From the NCBI RefSeq assembly GCF_900167135.1, contig NZ_FUWZ01000002.1:496001-560000 (forward strand): DNA of 64,000 nt. Direction: 5' to 3'. Shown here in pieces: positions 43,218 through 51,271 of this stretch (positions are counted from its first letter, which is position 1; every line of letters begins with the position of its first letter). This DNA comes from Chitinophaga eiseniae. GTDB taxonomy: Bacteria > Bacteroidota > Bacteroidia > Chitinophagales > Chitinophagaceae. The notes beneath the pieces are model-generated. The model saw only the letters and a list, made by a program, of their open reading frames with translations. It had not been told where the DNA came from and did no database searches. The translations under genes and the position numbers were made by a program.

Positions 43218-44741
43218 ATGTTTAGAAGCAAGCGTACGTCTGAAACAGGTCCGGATGTGGTTTTAATCGGCGCAGGAATCATGAGCGCCACCCTGGGTAC
43301 ACTCCTGAAAGAGCTGCAGCCAGAATTGACCATCGAAATCTATGAGCGACTGGATATGGCAGCTGCAGAGAGTTCCGATGCGTGGAACAATGCAGGTACC
43401 GGTCACTCTGCTTTTTGTGAGCTGAACTACACGCCGCAGAAGCAGGATGGTTCAGTAGACATTAAAAAAGCCGTGAATATCGCCGAGCAGTTTGAAGTGT
43501 CCCGGCAGTTCTGGGCTTACCTGGTAGAAAACAACATTATTTCGAATCCGCAAGCGTTTATCCAGCGTATCCCTCATATGAGTTTTGTTTGGGGAGAAGA
43601 GAACGTGGATTACCTGAAGAAGCGTTACAAAGCTTTGCAACAATGCCATCTGTTTAAGAAGATGGAGTACTCCGAAGATAAAGAACAGCTGAAAGCCTGG
43701 ATGCCGCTGGTGATGGAAGGTCGCGACCCGGCTCAGAAAGTGGCTGCCACGCACATGGAAATAGGCACCGATGTGAACTTCGGCGCGCTGAGCCGCGCAC
43801 TGTTCAACCACCTGGAGCAGCTGGATGGCGTTACCATTCATTTTAATCACGATGTGCGTGATCTGAAAAGGATGGAAGATGGCAGCTGGCAGATCAAGGT
43901 AAAAAACCGCGAGACCCGCGAAAAAAATGTCCTTAAAACAGACTTCGTTTTCATTGGCGCCGGCGGCGGTTCCCTGCCCCTGCTCGAAAAATCTGATATC
44001 CCTGAAGGCAAAGGCTTCGGCGGTTTCCCGGTAAGCGGCCAGTGGCTGCGCTGCACCAACCCTGACATCATTGCCCAACATCAGGCGAAAGTATATGGCA
44101 AAGCCTCTGTAGGTGCGCCTCCCATGTCAGTGCCTCACCTCGACACCCGTATGATCGATGGAGAAAGAGCACTGCTGTTTGGCCCTTACGCCGGCTTCTC
44201 CACCAAATTCCTGAAAAACGGTTCCTTCCTCGACCTGCCTAAATCCATCAGCCTGGACAACATCCACCCGATGGTATCCGCCGGCCTCGATAATATTCCG
44301 CTGACCAAATACCTCATCGCACAGGTACGTCAGAAGCCGGAAGACAGGCTGGACGCACTTCGCGAATACTTCCCCGAAGCACGCATGGAGGACTGGAAAC
44401 TGGAGATTGCCGGTCAGCGTGTACAGGTGATCAAAAAAGATCCTGAACATGGCGGCATCCTCGAATTCGGTACCGAAGTTGTCAGTGCTGCCGACGGCTC
44501 TATTGCCGCCCTTCTTGGCGCTTCTCCCGGTGCTTCTACCGCAGTGTCTATCATGCTCAACCTGCTGAAACGTTGCTTTAAAGACTACGTGGAAACAGAA
44601 GCATGGCAGTTGAAACTGAAAAAGATGATCCCTTCTTACGGTCAGTCACTGCTCAACCACCCGCAACTGTGCGAAGAGCTGCGCAGCTGGACCACTGAAG
44701 TACTGGAACTGAAAGCCATGGAGGCGGTAGACCAGGACTAA
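43218..44741 (+). CDS. mqo: Malate:quinone oxidoreductase
   Basis: The 507-residue FAD enzyme is of normal length for Mqo. The N-terminal FAD-binding loop is VVLIGAGIMSATLGTLLKEL, followed by the family signature AAAESSDAWNNAGTGHSAFC and LNYTPQ. Later come PHMSFVWGEENVDYLKKRY, the conserved second glycine motif FVFIGAGGGSLPLLEKS, GFGGFPVSGQWLRC and LLGASPGASTAVSIMLNLL near the C-terminus. It oxidises malate to oxaloacetate, passing electrons to menaquinone as a peripheral membrane protein, and replaces or complements NAD-malate dehydrogenase in the TCA cycle. It is monocistronic with a strong terminator. Confidence 0.97.
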   Translation: MFRSKRTSETGPDVVLIGAGIMSATLGTLLKELQPELTIEIYERLDMAAAESSDAWNNAGTGHSAFCELNYTPQKQDGSVDIKKAVNIAEQFEVSRQFWAYLVENNIISNPQAFIQRIPHMSFVWGEENVDYLKKRYKALQQCHLFKKMEYSEDKEQLKAWMPLVMEGRDPAQKVAATHMEIGTDVNFGALSRALFNHLEQLDGVTIHFNHDVRDLKRMEDGSWQIKVKNRETREKNVLKTDFVFIGAGGGSLPLLEKSDIPEGKGFGGFPVSGQWLRCTNPDIIAQHQAKVYGKASVGAPPMSVPHLDTRMIDGERALLFGPYAGFSTKFLKNGSFLDLPKSISLDNIHPMVSAGLDNIPLTKYLIAQVRQKPEDRLDALREYFPEARMEDWKLEIAGQRVQVIKKDPEHGGILEFGTEVVSAADGSIAALLGASPGASTAVSIMLNLLKRCFKDYVETEAWQLKLKKMIPSYGQSLLNHPQLCEELRSWTTEVLELKAMEAVDQD

Positions 44742-44772
44742 TAAGCGATTATAACCTGTATTATATAAGGAA

Positions 44773-44798
44773 GCCCCTGCGAAAACGCGGGGGCTTTT
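44773..44798 (+). terminator. Intrinsic terminator of mqo
   Basis: GCCCCTGCG (44773-44781) pairs with CGCGGGGGC (44786-44794) through an AAAA loop, with one T-G pair, and TTTT follows. It lies 31 bp after the mqo stop. Confidence 0.9.
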
Positions 44799-44822
44799 CT
44801 GTTAAGCGTTATGGATTATCTG

Positions 44823-47800
44823 TTATCTGTCAGTATGCATGCCATTGCTGCCTACGATCACCCGTTTCACCATCACTTTGCCATTGTGCACCAGTTTAAG
44901 GAAATACATCCCTGCCGGCAGTCCTGATACGGAGATGGTCTTCGTATGGGTACCTTCGGCCAGCTGGCCATTCACCGGCAGCTGTACCAGTTTACCGCCC
45001 AGATCATATACGCCCAGTGTGGTACGTCCGTCGGACGGCAGTTGGAAGGTCACTGTCACCACGGAGCTGGCCGGGTTTGGATAAGCGTTCATCACCGCCA
45101 GCCCGGTTTCTTTGGCGGCGAGGGCTGTCCCTGTTTTAAATTTCACTTCCGAGTAGCTGTTCCACGCGTTGACGTTATTGCCATGCCCCAGAATTCGTAC
45201 ATGCCTGGCCGTTACAGCCGGGAAATTGAATGATTCAAAGCCGGCGGAGGTGCCGCTGCTTTGCAGGCCCGTTGCTACGCTGGTCCAGGAGGTACCGTCG
45301 GTGCTCACCTGTATATCGAACGAAGCGCGGCGGGTATCTCCTTTATAGAAGGCGATATCTACACCATTTATCGTGGTGTTGCTGCTGCCAAGGCAGAACC
45401 AGATAGACTGTTCACCGGAGGCTGACCAGCGGGTGTTCAGGTCGCTGTCGATGGCGTTGGCGGCTACGTTGCCATCGTCTCCGCTGGCTTGTGCGGGAAC
45501 GCATACGGGGCCCGGACCGCTGCTATCGCCGATGACAGCCAGTTGCGGCGGGTTGGCGGCGGCTTCTTTTGAATTGAGGAAGATACGCGGATCGTGTGCC
45601 TGCTGGCTCTTCATGACGAAGGCAATTTTCTTCCTGCCGGCGGCCAGTTCGTTCTGTACGTAGCTGGTCACGTCCCAGGTGTAGTAGCGTGCCGTATCGT
45701 TCGTGAGCACGGTAGATGCCAGCAGGGTGCTGCCTGATGCCGGTTTATTATTCCAGGTAATGGTTTTCTCCGTCCAGGTGGTGTTGCTCAGCGGGTAAAC
45801 ACCTACCGGAACGCTGGTAGCCACGGTACCGTCTACACGTCCGTACAGCCGCAATACCACGGAAGACACGCTGCTGGCCGCATTCGTAAGGTCGAAGGTC
45901 AGGTAGGCTTCCCGCCCATTGTTGAGCTGGCCAGCCGGTGCAATCTTGGTAATGAGGAATGTGGAGTCGCTTACGCCCCAGGTGGTGCCGGCATTGGTAC
46001 CGTCGCGGACGTAGGCGTCCTGCGTGGGTTTCAGCAGTGTGGCAGCCGGAGCGGCTTTAAACACGGCCGTGTAGGTAGTGTCGTTGTCGGCAACAGTAAT
46101 GTTCTGTACCCGGTTGCCTCCGTGTGCCCAATGGTCAAAGATATAGGTGACACCATTGAGCACTTGTGGAGACGGGGCTTCCATAGGCCGCACCATGCCC
46201 GATAAAGCAGGGGTACTATACGGGGTGGTAAAGGGAATGTCATTGAGCCTGATCTGCAGGCCTGCGGGTTGTGTCTGCAGGGAAAGATGGGAAGTTACCG
46301 GGAACAGTTCCACGTAGGTGGTGTCCTGCTCACCGCGGCTGTCTCTAACGGAGAGGTATATACGATACCAGATATCTGTTTCCGTGTGTCCTTCAGCGGA
46401 GATGACGAATTTGCCGTTTTTCACGCTGTCCGGCGTCTGTGGTCCCGGATGTACGTGGTTGGCATGATGGAAGTCCACCCACCAGTGGAAAGCGCTGGCC
46501 GGCAGCGTGCCGTCTTCCGCATCGGTACCGGTGCCTGCAAAACTAACGGTATCGCCTGCACGGAATTTTGCATTATTCAGCGGTGCGGTGATGGTGGCTA
46601 CCGGGAGGGTGTTTGGGGCGGAGACCGTCAGCCGGGCGTTGTTGCTGGTAGTACTGCCGGCGCTGTTGGAGATCACTACGCTGTAGAGGCCAGTATCTGC
46701 CGGTTGCACATTGGCGATGGCATAGGAAGCCGCAGTAGCTCCGCTGATATTGCTGCCATTTTTACGCCACTGGTAGGTGGGCGCAGGATTGGCGACGGCC
46801 GTCACGCTGAAGACAGCGGTTTGTCCCTGTGGTACGGTGACCGGCTGCGGTTGTGTGGTGATCACCGGCGGCTGTGTGCCGGTATACACAATTTTATACA
46901 GTGCGTTGTTATTGCGGCTCAGATAGTACAGGTTACCGTCGGGGCCTTGTTTGAGGTAGGTCATCCCGCCGCCCAGGCCGGTAGCAAAAGCCGTGCGGGT
47001 AGGAGAAGCGGGGTTGATATAGTTGATCCAGCCGCCGCAGTAATCGAGGAAAAAGTATTTCCCGTTGTAGGTAGCCGGATAGTTACTGATGGCGCCGTTG
47101 AAGAAAGTACCACCGTTGATGGCACAACCCTGGCCGTCTGGTGGGGAGCCGTCGCGGTTGGTGCTATAGCGGTACAGCGGATTGGTGAAGCCGGAGCAGC
47201 CGCTGGTGCAGTTACCTTCCTGGGTGGGCCATCCGAAGTTACGGCCGCCGGTGGTGCCGTCGTTAATTTCTTCCCAGGTGGATTCACCTACATCGTTGAT
47301 GAAGATTTTGCCTGTCACGGGGTCTATGGAGTTGGTGAAAGGATTCCGTAACCCGTACGCCCATACGCGGCTGCGTTGGGCGCCGCCGCTGAAAGGGTTG
47401 CCCGACGGCACGGAACCGTCGGTGTTGATGCGCAGCACCTTGCCCATGTAGCTGTCAAGATTGCTGGCATTGTTACCTACCTTATTATCTCCTACAGAAA
47501 CATACAGTTTGTTGTCGTTGCCGAAAGAGAGGCCACCGCCGTTGTGGTAGATAGCGCTGAGGGTGGGCAGGTCCAGGATGGCCGTTTCGGAGCCGGCCAC
47601 GTCGCCGTTCATCGTAAAGCGGCTGACGCGGTTATGCGGGCCGGAGGTATGAGTGTAGTACAGGTAGATGTAGTGGTTGGTGGCGAAGGCAGGGTCTACC
47701 GCGATGCCGATAAGACCACGTTCCCCGCTGCTGTTGACCGACAGTGAAACAGCTGGTGTTGACAGGAGGGCGCCGTTTTTTATCACCCGCAACTGTCCTG

Positions 47801-47972
47801 TTTCCTGGCAGACCAGTATGCGGCCGTCAGGCAGGAAGGCCAGGGAAGTGGCACTGCTGATGCCGTTCACCACCTGTACCCGCTGGAAATTGGCCGGCAG
47901 GGATTGCGACAGGACGGTCGAGACGGACAACAGCAATAACAAGAGTATTGCGTATTTTTTTTTCATCATCAA
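44823..47972 (-). CDS. T9SS-secreted PQQ-type sugar dehydrogenase-like multidomain protein
   Basis: The 1049-residue protein has a signal peptide (about 1-22) and a glucose/sorbosone dehydrogenase beta-propeller at about 25-360 (ATSLAFLPDGRILVCQETGQ, RGLIGIAVDPAF, WAYGLRNPFTNSIDP, GESTWEEINDG). An Ig-like domain follows at about 368-452 (PVTVPQGQTAVFSVTAVANP), then a PKD-like stretch, a DNRLRE-type domain at about 645-810 (DAYVRDGTNAGTTWGVSDST), an F5/8 type C discoidin domain at about 824-945 and a type A T9SS sorting domain at 962-1049 (NAYPNPASSVVTVTF to GMYFLKLVHNGKVMVKRVIV). It would be exported by type IX secretion and bind carbohydrate through the C-terminal modules. A LacI-type operator stands 314 bp upstream. 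Confidence 0.93.
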   Translation of the reverse strand: MMMKKKYAILLLLLLSVSTVLSQSLPANFQRVQVVNGISSATSLAFLPDGRILVCQETGQLRVIKNGALLSTPAVSLSVNSSGERGLIGIAVDPAFATNHYIYLYYTHTSGPHNRVSRFTMNGDVAGSETAILDLPTLSAIYHNGGGLSFGNDNKLYVSVGDNKVGNNASNLDSYMGKVLRINTDGSVPSGNPFSGGAQRSRVWAYGLRNPFTNSIDPVTGKIFINDVGESTWEEINDGTTGGRNFGWPTQEGNCTSGCSGFTNPLYRYSTNRDGSPPDGQGCAINGGTFFNGAISNYPATYNGKYFFLDYCGGWINYINPASPTRTAFATGLGGGMTYLKQGPDGNLYYLSRNNNALYKIVYTGTQPPVITTQPQPVTVPQGQTAVFSVTAVANPAPTYQWRKNGSNISGATAASYAIANVQPADTGLYSVVISNSAGSTTSNNARLTVSAPNTLPVATITAPLNNAKFRAGDTVSFAGTGTDAEDGTLPASAFHWWVDFHHANHVHPGPQTPDSVKNGKFVISAEGHTETDIWYRIYLSVRDSRGEQDTTYVELFPVTSHLSLQTQPAGLQIRLNDIPFTTPYSTPALSGMVRPMEAPSPQVLNGVTYIFDHWAHGGNRVQNITVADNDTTYTAVFKAAPAATLLKPTQDAYVRDGTNAGTTWGVSDSTFLITKIAPAGQLNNGREAYLTFDLTNAASSVSSVVLRLYGRVDGTVATSVPVGVYPLSNTTWTEKTITWNNKPASGSTLLASTVLTNDTARYYTWDVTSYVQNELAAGRKKIAFVMKSQQAHDPRIFLNSKEAAANPPQLAVIGDSSGPGPVCVPAQASGDDGNVAANAIDSDLNTRWSASGEQSIWFCLGSSNTTINGVDIAFYKGDTRRASFDIQVSTDGTSWTSVATGLQSSGTSAGFESFNFPAVTARHVRILGHGNNVNAWNSYSEVKFKTGTALAAKETGLAVMNAYPNPASSVVTVTFQLPSDGRTTLGVYDLGGKLVQLPVNGQLAEGTHTKTISVSGLPAGMYFLKLVHNGKVMVKRVIVGSNGMHTDR

Positions 47973-48285
47973 AAAACTTTAAAGGTGGATAATGAGGGTG
48001 CAGAAAACATAGGTCGCCCATTAGCGTATAACCGTAACTGTTATACACTTTAAAATGATTTCAGGAGCAGACGGGCGCAGTCTTGCTCATGACGTTGATG
48101 GCATTAAGAGGATGTCATAAAGCGTTAGTTTTTTACGATCAATAAAAGGGTACGGTGGAAACGGGTTTTCAACAACACTTGGCTACAGGGTAGTTTCCGG
48201 GATTATCTCAGGTACGAGGCTGCAAATGGTCTATGGTTTCCAAAGTGTTTTTGGCGATTCAGATCCTGGCTGTAGTTCTAAATTA

Positions 48286-48299
48286 TGCAAACGATTGCA
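48286..48299. promoter_or_regulatory. LacI-family-type operator, copy 1
   Basis: TGCAAACGATTGCA is a 14-bp near-palindrome with a central CG (12 of 14 positions symmetric), the form of LacI/PurR/CcpA-family operators. An identical 14-mer occurs at 49686-49699. It lies upstream of the T9SS dehydrogenase-like gene. No LacI-family gene lies in this window. Confidence 0.6.
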
Positions 48300-48437
48300 G
48301 ATTTCAAAATAGTTTTTGTGGCGATGAGTAAAAAAGGAGCGTCGGGATTAATCATCAGGACTTAAAGGAGGTTCTTTTTTACGGAATGGCATCTAAAAAC
48401 CCGGATATCAATATATCATATTAATAATAAATAATAT

Positions 48438-48474
48438 TTATTCTAATAATTTGATAATCAAATTATTAGAATAA
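48438..48474. promoter_or_regulatory. 37-bp perfect palindrome upstream of abiEi
   Basis: Eighteen-base arms (48438-48455 and 48457-48474) are exact reverse complements around a single A. It lies 76 bp before the abiEi start. AbiEi-type antitoxins are known to repress their own promoters by binding inverted repeats, so this is the natural candidate site. A terminator or hairpin role is less likely because the arms are almost entirely A/T. Confidence 0.65.
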
Positions 48475-48550
48475 TGAAATGTAACCTTTTTTCAAATTTT
48501 AGTTAAATTTTCTTTTGATGAATTGTCAGTTTTAAAGTATTTTCATTGCA

Positions 48551-49168
48551 ATGAAAAAAGTCCATACACAAATCGCTGATCAGATAGCCAGAAAAAAACC
48601 GGGGGCGCTTATTTTCCCTACGGACTTTCGGGGTATTGGCACCGGGGCAGCCATAAAACAAGCGTTGTTCCGGATGGCACGTAGTGGTACTATCAAGCGC
48701 TTGGCACATGGCATTTATTACACGCCGAAAATCGACAGCATACTGGGAGAATTAACCCCTGGAGCTGAAGATGTGGTCAGGATGATCGCCAAAAAGGAAA
48801 AAATCCGCATCGTCCCCTCCGGCGCTAATGCCTTGAATCTGCTTGGCCTAAGCACACAGGTACCCACCAAACTGGTATATCTGACTGACGGTCCTCCCAG
48901 AAAATTAAAGATTAGAAAACTAGAGGTCAGACTTAAAGCTACCTCCCGGAAACGAGTGTCCAGAACAGGAAAGATTAGCTCCCTGGTAATACTCGCACTG
49001 GAGGAAACAGCACTGCACCAGGTGGATGATGCCACTAAAAATAAAATCAAAAAACTGCTGGAGCAGGAAGATCCCAAAAAACTAAAACACGACCTGTCGT
49101 TGGCCCCGGCTAAAGTCAATGACTTTATTGTTAACTTATTCAAGCCTTTTACTATTATGAAAAAATGA
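48551..49168 (+). CDS. AbiEi-like antitoxin (DUF6088 type)
   Basis: The 205-residue protein has an N-terminal winged helix (MKKVHTQIADQIARKKPGAL, then IGTGAAIKQALFRMARSGTI and HGIYYTPKI) and a C-terminal alpha/beta region rich in Lys (LKIRKLEVRLKATSRKR, KLLEQEDPKKLKHDLSLAPA). This is the layout of DUF6088/AbiEi antitoxins of type IV toxin-antitoxin systems. It overlaps the toxin gene by 4 bp (ATGA), typical of abiEi-abiEii. Its reading frame is intact although the toxin is not. The low GC content and Lys richness differ from neighbouring genes and suggest acquisition. Confidence 0.85.
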   Translation: MKKVHTQIADQIARKKPGALIFPTDFRGIGTGAAIKQALFRMARSGTIKRLAHGIYYTPKIDSILGELTPGAEDVVRMIAKKEKIRIVPSGANALNLLGLSTQVPTKLVYLTDGPPRKLKIRKLEVRLKATSRKRVSRTGKISSLVILALEETALHQVDDATKNKIKKLLEQEDPKKLKHDLSLAPAKVNDFIVNLFKPFTIMKK

Positions 49169-49526
49169 CCGGATGGCTTTCTCTGCCCAGAGAACAACAA
49201 AAAGCTGTATTAATGGAAGCTGCGCGAAGAAGCGGAATATCGGCTAATGCTATCGAAAAAGACTGGTGGGTAACCCTGACACTAAAGGCAATCTTTCAAT
49301 TGCCCTACGCTAACTGTTTCGTATTTAAAGGAGGCACCTCCCTTAGTAAAGGATGGAGGTTGATAGAAAAGAGATTTCTTTCATTCCTTCGGCACACATG
49401 CTGGATTCGTACCAGAATGATTATCAATATATGACAACACACATGCTTCATGGAGAAATACCTGATTTTGCAGTAGTACTTGATGGGCTCGCAACAATAT
49501 TGGAAAAGTTCAGAAATACTTCGTGA
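49165..49526 (+). pseudogene. Remnant AbiEii nucleotidyltransferase toxin
   Basis: The frame begins as a normal AbiEii/AbiGii toxin: WLSLPREQQKAVLMEAARRS, IEKDWWVTLTLKAIF and the nucleotidyltransferase motif FKGGTSLSKGWRLIEKRF. The next conserved block (the D-x-D metal site) and most of the protein are missing. A different frame then gives FIPSAHMLDSYQNDYQYMTT and HGEIPDFAVVLDGLATILEK, matching the usual C-terminal end, up to TGA at 49524-49526. An internal deletion has therefore joined residue 71 or so to the last 45 or so out of frame. The in-frame product is only 89 residues and should be inactive. Confidence 0.85.
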
Positions 49527-49840
49527 CGCTATTCTTTTCCAGCCTCACCAACATTGCGAAAAAACCATAACAAAAAGTGAAAATCAGCTTACTCACCAGG
49601 TGATTTATTTCCGACCTTTATAAGCGTAAAACAAACACCATAAAATCAAACAAAAGCGCTCAGCGCTTATTTTTTGCAATAAAAATGCAAACGATTGCAG
49701 TAAAACGAACGGAAAAGATATATTGTCAGTAGTTGTGATCCGCTAAAAGCTTTATACATCAACCATTCATCCGGCACCAGACGCCCGGCCATTCACCAAA
49801 ATCGATCATTTTCATCACCTATAACAACTAACATCACGTA
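49527..49840. other. 314-bp intergenic region before the PUL
   Basis: No gene is seen. It contains the second LacI-type operator (49686-49699), 141 bp before the fucosidase start, and AT-rich DNA left of it that continues the composition of the abiE segment. No TAnnTTTG element was found. Confidence 0.6.
49686..49699. promoter_or_regulatory. LacI-family-type operator, copy 2
   Basis: The same TGCAAACGATTGCA as at 48286-48299, identical over 14 bp and also followed by G. Its position upstream of the GH29 gene makes it a probable control site for the polysaccharide utilisation genes 49841-59098. Confidence 0.65.
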
Positions 49841-51211
49841 ATGAAAAAACTATTCCTCTCTTTGCTGGCGATCTGCTGCGCTGCACAAGCGATCTTCGCA
49901 CAAACAGCGCACGACGAACATATGAAATGGTGGCGGGAAGCCCGTTTCGGTATGTTTATCCACTGGGGCGTATATGCGCAGCTGGCGGGAAGCTGGCAGG
50001 GACGGCCCATAGGCCGCGGCGGCGAATGGATCATGAACCGCGGTAAAATATCAGTGGCGGACTACCAGCAGGTGGCCCAATCCTTCAACCCGGTAAAATA
50101 TAATGCAGACGCATGGGTAAAAGCAGCGAAAGACGCAGGCATGAAATATATCGTCATCACAGCCAAACACCACGATGGCTTCGCTATGTTCAAATCTGCC
50201 GCCAGTAAATGGAACATCGCAGATGCCACCCCTTACGGTAAAGACGTGCTTCAGCCACTGGCGGCCGCCTGTAAAAAATATGGCCTTAAACTGGGCTTCT
50301 ATTACTCCCAGGCACAGGACTGGAACAACCCCGGCGGCGCTGCCGCACGCAAGGTAACTTCCGAAGGCTGGGCCAATCCCGACTCCGCTAAAATAGACGC
50401 CTATACAAAGGACAATACCGGCCATTGGGACCCGGCGCAAACCAGCGCTTCCATGGGTGAATACATAGATAAAGTAGCGGTGCCACAGGTGAAAGAGCTG
50501 CTCACCAACTACGGCGACGTAGCTGTATTATGGTGGGACACGCCAACCAACATGACCGACGAATATGCAAAGAAACTGCAGGCCGTGCTGTCACTCCAGC
50601 CTAATATCATCACCAATGACAGGCTTAAAAGACCCAACTTTCCGGGCGACTATAAAACACCGGAACAGAAAATTCCTTCACAGGCAGAACTGGATGGCCG
50701 CGACTGGGAAACCTGCATGACCATGAATGGCACCTGGGGTTTTAAAAGCTACGACCACAAATGGAAAAGCACGGAAACACTCATCAGGAACCTCGTAGAT
50801 ATCGCCTCCAAAAACGGGAACTATCTCCTGAACGTAGGACCAGACGCACTGGGTCAGTTTCCACAGCCCAGCATCGACGGACTGAAAGGCATCGGCCAGT
50901 GGATGAAAGTCAACGGGGAAGCTATTTACGCCACCAACGGCAGCCCCTTCGGCGCATTCCCCTGGGGACGCTGCACCAAAAAAGTGAAAGGCAGCAACAC
51001 CACGCTCTACTTCCATGTATTTAACTGGCCCACTGATGGCAAACTGGTCATCCCCGGTCTGAAAAACAGCATCAACAGCACCCGGCTGCTCGCCGGCGGC
51101 AAAAAACTCAACACTACCTCCACAGCGGAAGGACTCGTTATTAACGTACCTGCTCAGGCTCCTGATACGATTGCGACTGTCATCAAAGTAGAAACAACCG
51201 GAACTTTATAA
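49841..51211 (+). CDS. Secreted alpha-L-fucosidase, GH29
   Basis: The 456-residue protein has a cleavable signal peptide (about 1-20, AIFAQ). GH29 motifs follow in order: HMKWWREARFGMFIHWGVYA (about 27-46), YIVITAKHHDGFAMF (about 106-120), KLGFYYSQAQDWNN and the nucleophile motif VAVLWWDTPTNM with Asp233. The last 90 residues form a small beta domain. It releases alpha-linked L-fucose from glycans in the periplasm. It is the first gene of the polysaccharide utilisation locus, 60 bp before the GH28-type gene, and follows a LacI-type operator. Confidence 0.95.
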   Translation: MKKLFLSLLAICCAAQAIFAQTAHDEHMKWWREARFGMFIHWGVYAQLAGSWQGRPIGRGGEWIMNRGKISVADYQQVAQSFNPVKYNADAWVKAAKDAGMKYIVITAKHHDGFAMFKSAASKWNIADATPYGKDVLQPLAAACKKYGLKLGFYYSQAQDWNNPGGAAARKVTSEGWANPDSAKIDAYTKDNTGHWDPAQTSASMGEYIDKVAVPQVKELLTNYGDVAVLWWDTPTNMTDEYAKKLQAVLSLQPNIITNDRLKRPNFPGDYKTPEQKIPSQAELDGRDWETCMTMNGTWGFKSYDHKWKSTETLIRNLVDIASKNGNYLLNVGPDALGQFPQPSIDGLKGIGQWMKVNGEAIYATNGSPFGAFPWGRCTKKVKGSNTTLYFHVFNWPTDGKLVIPGLKNSINSTRLLAGGKKLNTTSTAEGLVINVPAQAPDTIATVIKVETTGTL

Positions 51212-51271
51212 AAAAACAGGTGGCAACCGATGAGAACCGGACGCCGCCTGTCTCTCTATTTCCACAGCGTT

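Larger units (their letters stand above)
47973..48550. other. 578-bp intergenic region with two candidate operators
   Basis: No gene is recognised. It carries the upstream region of the sugar-dehydrogenase-like gene (minus), a LacI-type operator (48286-48299) and, close to abiEi, very AT-rich DNA with a 37-bp palindrome (48438-48474). The AT content rises sharply beyond about 48370, marking the left border of a probably acquired segment. Confidence 0.7.

Noticed and set aside
46269..47351. 360-codon open frame antisense to the T9SS dehydrogenase-like gene
   Set aside because: It is valine/glycine-rich without motifs, on the strand opposite a clear multidomain gene; stop codons are depleted by GC-rich coding bias.
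49527..49680. Extension of the AbiEii toxin beyond 49526
   Set aside because: All frames are closed soon after the TGA and the C-terminal family motif is already complete.
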